Below, piece by piece: positions 47,709-56,426 of a DNA stretch of 64,000 nt; within the stretch, counting starts at the first letter, position 1, and each line of letters begins with the position of its first letter. A program made the position numbers and the translations under genes. The notes under the pieces were generated by a model. It saw only the letters and a list, made by a program, of their open reading frames with translations, made no database searches and was not told the DNA's origin. Source of the DNA: GCA-002779465 sp964596535 (GTDB lineage: Bacteria; Desulfobacterota; Desulfobacteria; Desulfobacterales; UBA2156); the NCBI GenBank assembly GCA_964596535.1, contig CAZQUR010000001.1, positions 1 to 64,000 of the forward strand. The letters run 5' to 3'.

Positions 47709-47949
47709 TCACAATCGATGGATTCGAACCTTCCAGTCCACGGGGCCTTCTTCCTCGTATTCCCATCGGACCGTTTCAGTATATTCAGCTTGAAACTGAT
47801 AATAAAGCGGTTTCGGATCATGATCGTTGGTGATGCAAAGGGTATCACCGGTGATCCCCTTTTTTGAGATTTTCAAGGGCGGGAAAGATCCTCGAGTGTT
47901 TTTCTTCGTGAGAAAGTCCCCGCAAATCGAGTTGTTGTCCGTTTTCCAT
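47709..47949 (-). pseudogene. DUF2249 gene with a one-base frameshift
   Basis: From ATG 47949 the first frame reads a typical start (Q-L-D-L-R-G-L-S-H-E-E) and runs to a stop soon after L-E-N-L-K-K-G. The second frame, shifted by one base, continues with the conserved core N-D-H-D-P-K-P-L-Y-Y-Q-F and W-E-Y-E-E-E-G-P-V-D-W-K-V. The switch falls at an A6-G4 run (47856-47865). Removing one base restores a full-length protein of about 79 residues. A sequencing error or real mutation are both possible. Confidence 0.8.
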
Positions 47950-48039
47950 GGTGATTCCCCTTTATGATGGAGCACCGCCTCCCGCCGCTCGAAACAACGT
48001 GTCTCAAGGCCGTGCTGCAGGAAGTGCTCCGGTAAACGT

Positions 48040-48455
48040 TTAACGCCCCCGAATCGTTTGCGCCCATTCCAGCAGGGGCACCCCTGCGTTTCTGGCCGCC
48101 ATGAAGGCATCGGAAAGCGCGTCGATTTGTTTTTGGTCGAACCGTTCCGACAGAATCGCCAATGCGTCGCAATTGGAGACGTGCACCAGCAACTGCCGGG
48201 CGGCAAGCGCCGCGTCTTTGGACTCCTGATCCGTCAAGGCCTCTTTTTTCAGGAGTTCCGCGCAGGCTCGGGCCGTGGCGATGACGCCGTCATGTTCTTT
48301 GAGCAGTTCATCCACGTACTCGCCGAGAAAAACCTTCAACGCGGGATAAAGGTGTTCTTCTTCATACCGGAAATGCGACCCCACGAGCGTGTTGATTTTC
48401 CCCAGGACTTCGCGCGCCCGGGTGACGTCTTTCTTTTCCAGGGCATCTGCGTGGC
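48040..48455 (-). pseudogene. hemerythrin-like protein missing its N-terminus
   Basis: The frame keeps H-F-R-Y-E-E-E-H-L-Y-P-A-L and L-L-K-E-H-D-G-V-I, which are iron-ligand regions of hemerythrin-like proteins. The first helix with its His is absent. Homology starts at about A-D-A-L-E-K-K-D, exactly where the cysteine desulfurase remnant in another frame ends. The only upstream start is a TTG (48489) whose codons lie in desulfurase sequence. So the two genes appear joined by a deletion. Confidence 0.75.
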
Positions 48456-49026
48456 GTCGGTATGAAACAACACGCCGTTTTCCTGGCAAATTCTGGAAAG
48501 CATATCAATGTCCTAAAGAGTGCCGATTTCCGGATTGGCATGTTGAATGGAGACCAGGATCGTCTCGGAAGAGACGGCTTTTTGCAGATCCTCCGGATCC
48601 ACGAACCCCTCCGGATCCACGCGAAGCATTGTTACGCGGAATCCGTTCTTTTCGAGCGCCCGGGCGCTGGCAAGGACCGGAAAATCCTCGACGGCCGACA
48701 CGATGATATGGTTTCCCTTTTTCCCCAAGGCAGCGGTGACGCTTTTTAAAGCAAGGTTGCTCGATTCCGTCGCTCCGGAAGTGAAGATCAATTTTTCCCC
48801 GGAGGTCCCCCAGATGTGCAGCGATGCGGTTCCGCGCCGTTTCGAGGGCCTCCTTGGCTTCGATTCTCATGGAATCGGCCGCCATGGGAACTTCCTCACG
48901 GGAAGAAGGATGGGTTCCGCGGATCCGGATAACGTCGCCGGAGACCGCCTTCCGAATCGCCTTCCGTGTCTCCACCAGGGGAACCGGGCATGTTTGACCC
49001 CTTACATCAACGAAGAACTCAGCCAT
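48447..49026 (-). pseudogene. TusA-cysteine desulfurase fusion, broken
   Basis: ATG 49026 opens a TusA-like domain (V-D-V-R-G-Q-T-C-P-V-P-L) that runs straight into the start of a NifS-type desulfurase. At a five-base homopolymer (48807-48811) the frame shifts by one and the desulfurase goes on as L-I-F-T-S-G-A-T-E-S-S-N-L-A. A TAG at 48513-48515 then sits in N-P-E-I-G-T-L-stop-D-I-D-M-L, where a Gln is expected. The same frame continues as C-Q-E-N-G-V-L-F-H-T-D-A-T-Q and ends at the hemerythrin junction. The PLP-Lys region and the whole C-terminus are missing, and the usual E-H motif reads E-D. Confidence 0.8.
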
Positions 49027-49186
49027 GTGCATAGAACCTCCCGGAACGCATTAAATGTAGAGCAAAGGAAGCGCCCAGTAGGTGAACAATATTCTCGCCT
49101 CGCCCCCGAGAGAAAGGACGCTCAGGGCGATGGACAATCCGTGATGGACCCGATCGTAAGCACCGCTGTGCAGAATGAGTGAAAGT

Positions 49187-49663
49187 TTAAGCGGGTTTTC
49201 CACAGACACATTCCCTTTGTCTGGAAAGATCCACGTCGGGAAAATGGTTCATGAGTTTGCGTCCCAGATCGAGGATACGGGTGTGTTTCATCAGTTTTTC
49301 GATTTTCCGGTTCTGTTCCATGAAGACCCGGCCGATGATGCACCGGTCGTCTTGACAGGCCGGTATGGCCAAAGGGCACGTTTCTTTGTTGTCGGACGGG
49401 CCTTCAATGACTTGCCACAAGTCCATGAGGGACATCTCTTTCGCGGATTCGCTCAACTCGAATCCGCCGGAAGGTCCCCGAACACTTTTGACGAAACCGC
49501 TGCGGACGAGTTTTTGCATCACCTTTGCCAAATGCGCCTCGGATACCTCGCAAATACGCGCGATCTCCCGGGTCTGAAGAAGCGCCTTGCCGGAACGGGC
49601 CAAAAGGGCGGCGGCATGAACGCCGATGGTAAAGGCGCTGGTTGTTTTGAAAATGCAGGCCAT
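49187..49663 (-). CDS. Rrf2-family transcriptional regulator
   Basis: A 158-residue winged-helix regulator related to IscR and NsrR. The helix-turn-helix covers about T-R-E-I-A-R-I-C-E-V-S-E-A-H-L, followed by G-P-S-G-G-F. Three cysteines lie in C-P-L-A-I-P-A-C-Q-D-D-R-C, the spacing used to bind an Fe-S cluster, so it may sense NO, oxygen or cluster status. AAAGGAGG precedes ATG 49663. It is divergent from nar and upstream of the broken sulfur-transfer and hemerythrin genes, which it may once have controlled. Confidence 0.9.
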   Translation of the reverse strand: MACIFKTTSAFTIGVHAAALLARSGKALLQTREIARICEVSEAHLAKVMQKLVRSGFVKSVRGPSGGFELSESAKEMSLMDLWQVIEGPSDNKETCPLAIPACQDDRCIIGRVFMEQNRKIEKLMKHTRILDLGRKLMNHFPDVDLSRQRECVCGKPA

Positions 49664-49691
49664 GAAACCTCCTTTAAGGTATTCTGGTACT

Positions 49692-49719
49692 TAAATACTA
49701 CTTTAATTGTAAAAGTCAA
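49692..49719 (-). promoter_or_regulatory. promoter and possible operator of the Rrf2 gene
   Basis: On the minus strand TTGACT (49714-49719) and TATTTA (49692-49697) are 16 bases apart. ACTTT (49700-49704) and AAAGT (49712-49716) form an inverted repeat within the spacer, a natural site for autoregulation. Confidence 0.5.
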
Positions 49720-49784
49720 GAAATTTTTTTATTGTTTTCAAAAAGGCGCTTTTTCCAAACCGCCGTCGGGTTATAGGTGAGCCA

Positions 49785-49794
49785 GGGGGGGGGG
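49785..49794 (+). repeat. ten-G homopolymer upstream of the nar promoter
   Basis: Ten consecutive G lie 11 bases before the -35 hexamer of the narG promoter candidate. Tracts of this length slip during replication and could alter spacing between an upstream activator site and the promoter. Confidence 0.85.
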
Positions 49795-49805
49795 AGAAAT
49801 TGTTC

Positions 49806-49834
49806 TTGAAATTCCTACAGCAACCCTATATAAA
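49806..49834 (+). promoter_or_regulatory. sigma70-type promoter for narGHJI
   Basis: TTGAAA (49806-49811) and TATAAA (49829-49834) are 17 bases apart. Transcription would begin near 49841, giving a leader of about 115 bases to ATG 49956. No clear FNR-type TTGAT-N4-ATCAA site was seen. Confidence 0.6.
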
Positions 49835-49955
49835 AACCCAATCCATCCGGTAACCCGGAGTGGATTCAACCGCTTTTCCGGATCCATGGCACCGCAGGGG
49901 GCCGCCTTCAACAGGTCAGATCGATCCTGTAACGCGTCGCGATTGGAGATCTGTC

Positions 49956-52900
49956 ATGCCCGGCAAGAACCCGCTTCATTCATTGCGATTTTTCAGGCCC
50001 CGGGGGAAAAAATTCGGCTGCAGGGAAGACAATGGCGCCGACGCCTGGACGGAAACACGCTGCGGCCAACGGGAATGGGAACAACTTTATCGACGCCGCT
50101 GGCAGTACGATAAGAAGGTCCGTTCCACCCACGGGGTCAACTGCACCGGATCCTGTTCCTGGGATGTCCATGTCAAAGACGGCATCCTCGTATGGGAAAC
50201 CCAGGCCACGGATTACCCGGGATGCGGGCCGGATTCCCCTCACCACGAGCCCCGGGGGTGCCCCCGGGGCGCCACCTATTCGTGGTACACCTACAGCCCG
50301 GTGCGTCTCAAATATCCGCTGATCCGATCCAGCCTGATGGAAATGTGGCAGGAAGCTCTGGACAAAGAGGGCGATCCGGTGGCGGCCTGGAAGACCATCG
50401 TCGAGGATAACGGCAAGCGCCGCCGCTTTCACCAAGAGCGCGGCAAAGGCGGCTTCGTCCGGGCGACCTGGGAGCAGGCGGCCGTCATGATCGCCGCAGC
50501 CTTGATCCACACCATCAAAACCCATGGCCCGGACCGCATCTTCGGCTTTACCCCCATTCCGGCCATGTCCATGGTGTGCTATGCATCGGGTGCCCGTTTC
50601 CTGTCGCTCATCGGCGGCACCATGCTCAGTTTTTATGACTGGTATTGCGATTTGCCGCCGGCCTCTCCGCAGATCTGGGGGGAACAGACCGATGTCCCGG
50701 AAAGCGCCGACTGGTATGAAGCCACCTACTTCATCGTCTGGGGGACCAATCTTCCCATGACCCGCACACCCGATGCCCATTTTTACACGGAAGCCCGCTA
50801 CCGGGGGGCAAGGGTAACCGCGGTGGCTCCCGATTATGCCGAGTACGTCAAGTTCGCGGACACCTGGCTCCCGGCCCGGGCGGGGACGGATGCGGCCCTG
50901 GCCATGTCCATGACCCATGTCGTTTTCAAGGAGTTTTACATCCATCGGCCGGTGCCTTATTTTATGGAATACGCCAAGGCGTTCACGGATCTGCCCTTTG
51001 TCGTGCTTCTCGATCCCATTGAAAAAAGCTGTTTGCCCGGCCGGTTCCTGCGCGCTTCGGACCTGGGTCTGGAGGTCGATCACGCCGAGTGGAAGACGGT
51101 GATCTATGACGCATCGACGCGCGGTTTTCAGGTGCCCAACGGGAGCATCGGGTTCCGGTGGAGCGAAGAAGGGCGGTGGAACCTGAAATTGGAAGAGAAC
51201 GGGCATCGTATCGATCCGATGCTCGGTTTTGCATCCGAACCGGACGGTTGGGAGACAGTGGCATTCCCGGTTTTCGAATCCGGCGGTGCTGCGTCAAAGA
51301 CCGGGATCGTCCCGGTGAAAACCCTTCAAACACCCTCGGGTGCCCGAAAGGTGACCACTGTTTTTGATCTCATGGCGGCCCAACTGGGGGTTTTGCCGAA
51401 GAACGCACCGTTTGTCCCCCCCGATTATCCGAAAGATTACAGCGATCCCAAGCCCTATACGCCCGCATGGCAGGCGTCCGTCACCGGGGTCCCGGCCGAG
51501 GCGGCGATACGCGTGGCGCGTGAATTTGCCGAAAACGCGGAAAAGACCCGGGGGAAGTCCATGATCTTTCTCGGGGCCGGTACCAACCACTGGTACCACA
51601 GCGACATGATTTATCGCAGCATCATCAATCTGACGACGTTGTGCGGATGCCAGGGGGTCAACGGCGGCGGATGGGCCCATTACGTGGGACAGGAAAAGGT
51701 TCGACCCCAGGCGGCCTGGTCCCAGGTGGCCTTCGGCCTGGATTGGCGGCGTCCCCCCCGCCAGCAAAACGGCACCTCCTTTTATTACTTTGCCAGCGAC
51801 CAGTGGCGTTACGACGGCCTTCGCCCGGCCGACATCCTCTCGCCGCTATCCAACACGGCGCCGGCGGCGCACATGGCCGACTACAACGCCGTCGCCGCGC
51901 GCCTGGGGTGGCTTCCGTCGTATCCCCAGTTCAACCAAAATCCAATGGAATTGATCCAGGAAGCCGTTTCCAACGGAGCATCGTCGGATGAAGAGATCAT
52001 TGCATACGTGGTGGAAAAGCTCAAAAAAGGGGACTTGCATTTCGCCGTTGAAGATCCCGACAACCCTGTCAATTTCCCCCGGGTGCTTTTCTTATGGCGG
52101 GCCAATCTCCTGGGCGCCAGTTCCAAAGGGCACGAATACTTCCTCAAGCACCTCCTCGGTACAGACAATGCGGTCCTGAACACGGACAATCCCCTGCGCC
52201 CCCGGGAGATTCGATGGCGCGACCCGGCCCCGGAAGGGAAGCTGGATCTGTTGGTGACCCTGGAACTGCGCATGTCCACCAGCGCCATGTACGCCGATAT
52301 CGCCCTCCCCGCCGCCGGTTGGTATGAAATGCACGACCTGAACACCACCGATATGCATCCCTTTATTCACCCGTTCAATCCGGCCATCGATCCGCCCTGG
52401 GAAACCCGGACCAACTGGGAGCAGTTTAAAGCCATCGCGAAAAAATTTTCCGAGTTGGCGGCAACACACCTGGGAGAAATGCCGGATCTGGTCGCCACGC
52501 CTTTGATGCACGACACCCCGGGCGAAATCGCCCAGCCCCAGGTTAAGGACTGGCGCAAAGGGGAATGCGACCCCGTACCCGGAAAAACACTCCCCCATCT
52601 GACCGTGGTGAAGCGGGATTATCCCAATACCTATAAGATGATGACGGCAGTGGGGCCCTTGGCCGCCTCCACGGGGATCGGCTCCAAAGGGATTTCATGG
52701 AAAGCCCCGGAAGAATACGAGGCCTTGAAGGCGATTCTGGGAACCGTTTCGGAACCCGGCGTCACCCAGGGAATGCCGGTCATGGAAACCGCCAAGCAGG
52801 CGGCGGAAACCATCCTGATGCTGGCCCCGGAAACCAACGGCGGGACCGCGGTCAAGGCCTGGACAGGGCTTGAAGAAAAGACCGGTCTATCCCTTCGACA

Positions 52901-53654
52901 CTTGAGCCTCCCCCGGCAGGGGGAGCGCTTTCGCTTTGACGACCTGACGGCCCAGCCCCGAAAAATCATCACTTCCCCGATCTGGAGCGGCATTGAATCC
53001 GACCGGCGGCGCTATTCCCCCTTTGTCATCAACATCGAAGAGAAAGTCCCTTTCCGCACCTTGACCGGAAGGACCCAGTTCTATCAGGATCACCCCTGGA
53101 TGCGGGATTTCGGAGAGCATCTCCCCTTGTACCGGCCGCCCCTGGACATGATCCCCCTGGAGCCGCCCCGCGGGAAACGGGAACCCGGAAAGGAGATTAT
53201 CCTCAACTATCTGACACCCCATTCCAAGTGGTCCATTCACAGCACCTATTCGGATGTGCTGACCATGCTGACACTTTTTCGCGGCGGGGAGGCCATCTGG
53301 ATCAATGACGAGGATGCGGAAAAGATCGACGTCAAAGACAACGATTGGCTGGAGTGCTTCAACGCCAACGGCGTGGTGATGGCCAAAGCCGTGGTAAGTC
53401 CGCGCATACCCACCGGAAAGGCGTTCATGTACCATGCCCAGGAGCGGTTGATCCACACCCCAGGGTCGAAGCTTTCCGGCCAGCGGGGCGGCACCCACAA
53501 CAGTGTCACCCGGATCACGGTCAAGCCCACCCACATGATCGGCGGGTACGCCCAGCTCAGCTACGGGTTCAATTATTACGGGCCCATCGGCGCCCAGCGG
53601 GACGAAATGATCATAGTGCGCAAGGCCGGAGAGGTGGACTGGTATGAAGATTAA
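49956..53654 (+). CDS. narG: respiratory nitrate reductase alpha subunit
   Basis: NarG reduces nitrate to nitrite at a molybdopterin guanine dinucleotide site on the cytoplasmic side of the membrane. The 1232-residue protein has the FS0 cluster ligands His59, Cys63, Cys67 and Cys102 and the Mo-ligand Asp228 in S-F-Y-D-W-Y, all in the positions expected for true NarG. No twin-arginine signal is seen. ATG 49956 follows TTGGAG; an in-frame GTG at 49860 would add 32 residues. It overlaps narH by 11 bases. Confidence 0.95.
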   Translation: MPGKNPLHSLRFFRPRGKKFGCREDNGADAWTETRCGQREWEQLYRRRWQYDKKVRSTHGVNCTGSCSWDVHVKDGILVWETQATDYPGCGPDSPHHEPRGCPRGATYSWYTYSPVRLKYPLIRSSLMEMWQEALDKEGDPVAAWKTIVEDNGKRRRFHQERGKGGFVRATWEQAAVMIAAALIHTIKTHGPDRIFGFTPIPAMSMVCYASGARFLSLIGGTMLSFYDWYCDLPPASPQIWGEQTDVPESADWYEATYFIVWGTNLPMTRTPDAHFYTEARYRGARVTAVAPDYAEYVKFADTWLPARAGTDAALAMSMTHVVFKEFYIHRPVPYFMEYAKAFTDLPFVVLLDPIEKSCLPGRFLRASDLGLEVDHAEWKTVIYDASTRGFQVPNGSIGFRWSEEGRWNLKLEENGHRIDPMLGFASEPDGWETVAFPVFESGGAASKTGIVPVKTLQTPSGARKVTTVFDLMAAQLGVLPKNAPFVPPDYPKDYSDPKPYTPAWQASVTGVPAEAAIRVAREFAENAEKTRGKSMIFLGAGTNHWYHSDMIYRSIINLTTLCGCQGVNGGGWAHYVGQEKVRPQAAWSQVAFGLDWRRPPRQQNGTSFYYFASDQWRYDGLRPADILSPLSNTAPAAHMADYNAVAARLGWLPSYPQFNQNPMELIQEAVSNGASSDEEIIAYVVEKLKKGDLHFAVEDPDNPVNFPRVLFLWRANLLGASSKGHEYFLKHLLGTDNAVLNTDNPLRPREIRWRDPAPEGKLDLLVTLELRMSTSAMYADIALPAAGWYEMHDLNTTDMHPFIHPFNPAIDPPWETRTNWEQFKAIAKKFSELAATHLGEMPDLVATPLMHDTPGEIAQPQVKDWRKGECDPVPGKTLPHLTVVKRDYPNTYKMMTAVGPLAASTGIGSKGISWKAPEEYEALKAILGTVSEPGVTQGMPVMETAKQAAETILMLAPETNGGTAVKAWTGLEEKTGLSLRHLSLPRQGERFRFDDLTAQPRKIITSPIWSGIESDRRRYSPFVINIEEKVPFRTLTGRTQFYQDHPWMRDFGEHLPLYRPPLDMIPLEPPRGKREPGKEIILNYLTPHSKWSIHSTYSDVLTMLTLFRGGEAIWINDEDAEKIDVKDNDWLECFNANGVVMAKAVVSPRIPTGKAFMYHAQERLIHTPGSKLSGQRGGTHNSVTRITVKPTHMIGGYAQLSYGFNYYGPIGAQRDEMIIVRKAGEVDWYED

Positions 53655-55065
53655 AATCCAAACCGCCATGGTCTTGAATCTCGACAAGTGCATCGGCTGC
53701 CATACCTGCAGCATCCCTTGCAAGAATGTATGGACCAACCGCCGGGGCGCCGAATACATGTGGTTCAACAACGTGGAGTGCAAACCGGGAATCGGGTATC
53801 CCAAGAAATGGGAGAACCAAAAGATTCACCGGGGAGGATGGCGGCGCAAGGGGGACCGCCTTCAACTTGCGGCCGGAGGGCGACTCCACAAAGGGATCAA
53901 CATCTTCCACAATCCGGATCTTCCGACCCTCGACGACTATTACGAGCCGTGGCATTACGATTATGAAAGGCTGATCAAGAGCCCGAAGCGCCGCCATCAG
54001 CCGTCCATCCGGCCACTGTCCGATTTGACGGGCCGGCCCATGGACCTGGAATGGGGACCCAACTGGGAGGACGACCTGGCAGGCCTGAAGACAACGGGTG
54101 CCGGGGATGTCAATTTCAAAGGCCTGGAGATGAAAATCTATCTGCACTTCCGCCGTGTTTTCATGTTCTGGCTGCCACGGCTGTGCGAACACTGCCTCAA
54201 CCCGGCCTGTGTGGCCTCGTGCCCGTCCGGCGCCTTGTATAAGCGACACGAAGACGGCATCGTCTTGGTGGACCAGGAGCGCTGCCGGGGATGGCGGTAC
54301 TGCGTCTCCGGCTGCCCGTACAAAAAGGTCTATTTCAACTGGAATACGGGCCGGGCCGAAAAATGTCTCTTTTGTTACCCGCGCGTGGAGGCCGGATTGA
54401 CTCCACTCTGCGCCCATAGTTGCGTCGGCCGCATCCGATACGTGGGGATCCTTTTTTACGATGCCGATCGAATTCTGGAGGCGGCATCGGCCTCCTCGGA
54501 CAGGGCAGTTTATCCAGCCCATCTGGAGATTCTGCTCGACCCCCGCGATGCGACGGTCCAAAGCGCCGCCGAATCCCAGGGGATCCCCGGCTCTGTCATG
54601 GCGGCGGCCGTGCGGTCACCGGTCTACCGGTTGATTAAAGCGTGGCGGTTGGCCCTTCCGCTGCACCCGGAATTCCGGACGCTTCCCATGGTGTGGTACA
54701 TTCCGCCCCTGAGTCCCATGAGCGATGCGACGGCCGCGTTCCACGAACCGGATTTGATCGGCCGCCTCCGCATTCCCGTCGTCTATCTGGCGAATCTCCT
54801 CACGGCCGGAGACGAGCAACCGATCCGAAACGCCCTGAACCGGCTGTTGGCCCTCCGGGAATATATGCGGGCCAAACGGGTTGAAGACCGCATCGATCAA
54901 CAGGCCCTTGACCGGGGCGGCATTTCCGAAGAAACCGCCGAACAGATGCTCCGCCTTCTGGCCTTGGCCCGCCTGGAGGAACGCTTTGTCCTGCCGGCCG
55001 GGCCGCCCGTAGACACCGATGTCGCGACCCAACAGGGTGTTTGCGGCTTCGGCGAGGCCGGGTGA
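53644..55065 (+). CDS. narH: respiratory nitrate reductase beta subunit
   Basis: NarH carries four Fe-S clusters that pass electrons from NarI to NarG. The 473-residue protein has C-I-G-C-H-T-C-S-I-P-C-K-N, C-E-H-C-L-N-P-A-C and C-R-G-W-R-Y-C-V-S-G-C-P-Y-K-K. In the last, Trp takes the place of one Cys, the mark of a [3Fe-4S] cluster. Its ATG lies inside the narG 3' end, which suggests coupled translation. Confidence 0.95.
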   Translation: MKIKIQTAMVLNLDKCIGCHTCSIPCKNVWTNRRGAEYMWFNNVECKPGIGYPKKWENQKIHRGGWRRKGDRLQLAAGGRLHKGINIFHNPDLPTLDDYYEPWHYDYERLIKSPKRRHQPSIRPLSDLTGRPMDLEWGPNWEDDLAGLKTTGAGDVNFKGLEMKIYLHFRRVFMFWLPRLCEHCLNPACVASCPSGALYKRHEDGIVLVDQERCRGWRYCVSGCPYKKVYFNWNTGRAEKCLFCYPRVEAGLTPLCAHSCVGRIRYVGILFYDADRILEAASASSDRAVYPAHLEILLDPRDATVQSAAESQGIPGSVMAAAVRSPVYRLIKAWRLALPLHPEFRTLPMVWYIPPLSPMSDATAAFHEPDLIGRLRIPVVYLANLLTAGDEQPIRNALNRLLALREYMRAKRVEDRIDQQALDRGGISEETAEQMLRLLALARLEERFVLPAGPPVDTDVATQQGVCGFGEAG

Positions 55066-55087
55066 TCGAATCCACCGGGATGCATTC

Positions 55088-55669
55088 ATGGAAACCGGAA
55101 ACCGTAACGTTTGGTTTCGACTCCTGTCGGCATTGCTGCAATATCCCGATGATGCACTTCTAGGCCGCCTTGCCGACATGGAAGCGGACGCGGAAACGCT
55201 ATCCTCGACCGAGTCCAGAGCCGCCGTTGAAACCTTTTTGTCGTATCTGAAAAAGACACCCCCCACCCGGCTCCGGGAAAATTATACGGCGATATTCGAC
55301 ATGAACCCCGCCACGACCTTGAACCTGACATGGCATGTGTATGGCGACAATGAAAAACGGGCCGATGCATTGGCGGGGCTGCAGCAGGTTTACGATGGGG
55401 CGGGATGGGAACGGATCACGGGGGAACTCCCGGATTATCTTCCCTTGATACTGGAGTTTCTTTCCATCTGTCCGGAACCCAAAGATACCGGGCGGATCCG
55501 GGAGGCCCTGAACGGCATCCATCCATTGATCAAAGGGCTGGAATCGACCGCGCCGGCCTATGCCGCTTTAATCAGGTCCGTTGCCGGTATGGCGAAGAAA
55601 CACAGCGGGCAGGAAGAAACCTCGGGCTCCAGTCCGGTTGGAGAAGGGGTGCGGGGGCGCCAAGCATAA
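55088..55669 (+). CDS. narJ: nitrate reductase assembly chaperone NarJ
   Basis: NarJ helps insert the molybdenum cofactor and is not part of the final enzyme. The 193-residue protein has the family core Y-T-A-I-F-D-M-N-P-A-T-T-L-N-L-T-W-H-V-Y-G-D. ATG 55088 is preferred because the in-frame start at 55019 lies within narH. It ends 10 bases before narI. Confidence 0.9.
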   Translation: METGNRNVWFRLLSALLQYPDDALLGRLADMEADAETLSSTESRAAVETFLSYLKKTPPTRLRENYTAIFDMNPATTLNLTWHVYGDNEKRADALAGLQQVYDGAGWERITGELPDYLPLILEFLSICPEPKDTGRIREALNGIHPLIKGLESTAPAYAALIRSVAGMAKKHSGQEETSGSSPVGEGVRGRQA

Positions 55670-55679
55670 GGAGACCGCC

Positions 55680-56369
55680 ATGGACCTTTCTTATACCCTG
55701 ATTTTTACCGTCTTTCCGTATTCGTGTTTCGCCACCTTTGTTGTGGGCCATGCCTATCGTTATGTCACGGACCGGTACGGGTGGAATGCCCGTTCCAGTG
55801 AGTTCCTGGAAAAAAAAGCGCTCTTTCTCGGATCCACCCTCTTTCATTGGGGGATCGTACTCACCTTCATGGGGCATTTCGGCGGGCTGTTGATTCCCCA
55901 ATCCGTCTATGACCGATTCGGTTTCGACAGCCGGGCGCATCTGGCCGTTGCCCACTGGAGCGGCATGATGGTGGGCGTGGCGGCCCTTGCAGGGATTGTC
56001 CTCCTCTTGTGGCGGCGCCTCACCCACCCCCGGGTGCGGGCGGTGGGGACGCTCAATGATACAATAACGGTGGCGGCACTGATGTTCGTGATCGGTGCCG
56101 GCCTTTTCAATGTCCTTTTCGGGCATCACAATGTCCTTTACACCGTCGCTCCCTGGATCCGGGGAATCGTCACTTTCACCCCCGACGCGGCGCTGATGCG
56201 GGAGGTCCCGCTCAGTTACAAGATTCACGTCACTGCGGCATGGGGGCTCCTCGGTTTTTCGCCCTTCAGCCGCCTGGTGCACATCTGGAGTATTCCGGCC
56301 TTTTATTTTTTCCGGAGACACATCGTCTTCCGCCGCCGCCCCGGACATGCCCGAGGCACGTTTGTTTGA
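55680..56369 (+). CDS. narI: respiratory nitrate reductase gamma subunit
   Basis: NarI is the di-haem b membrane anchor that oxidises quinol. The 229-residue protein has five spans and the haem-ligand histidines at 56, 66, 183 and 201, matching the E. coli spacing. AAGGAG precedes ATG 55680. With all four subunits apparently intact the enzyme should work if cofactor is supplied. Confidence 0.94.
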   Translation: MDLSYTLIFTVFPYSCFATFVVGHAYRYVTDRYGWNARSSEFLEKKALFLGSTLFHWGIVLTFMGHFGGLLIPQSVYDRFGFDSRAHLAVAHWSGMMVGVAALAGIVLLLWRRLTHPRVRAVGTLNDTITVAALMFVIGAGLFNVLFGHHNVLYTVAPWIRGIVTFTPDAALMREVPLSYKIHVTAAWGLLGFSPFSRLVHIWSIPAFYFFRRHIVFRRRPGHARGTFV

Positions 56370-56426
56370 AAGGAAACGCCGCGTGCCGCCGGAAACGTAT
56401 CCGGAGATTTCAAAAAGGAGATGCCG

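Noticed and set aside
47856..47866. Programmed -1 frameshift (A AAA AAG type) in the DUF2249 gene
   Set aside because: The A run starts at the first codon position in the incoming frame, so the heptamer is out of phase, and the required change is +1.
48040..48489. Hemerythrin gene read from TTG 48489 as an intact 149-residue protein
   Set aside because: The first dozen residues come from DNA that encodes desulfurase sequence in another frame, so this start is not the natural one; treated as a truncated remnant.
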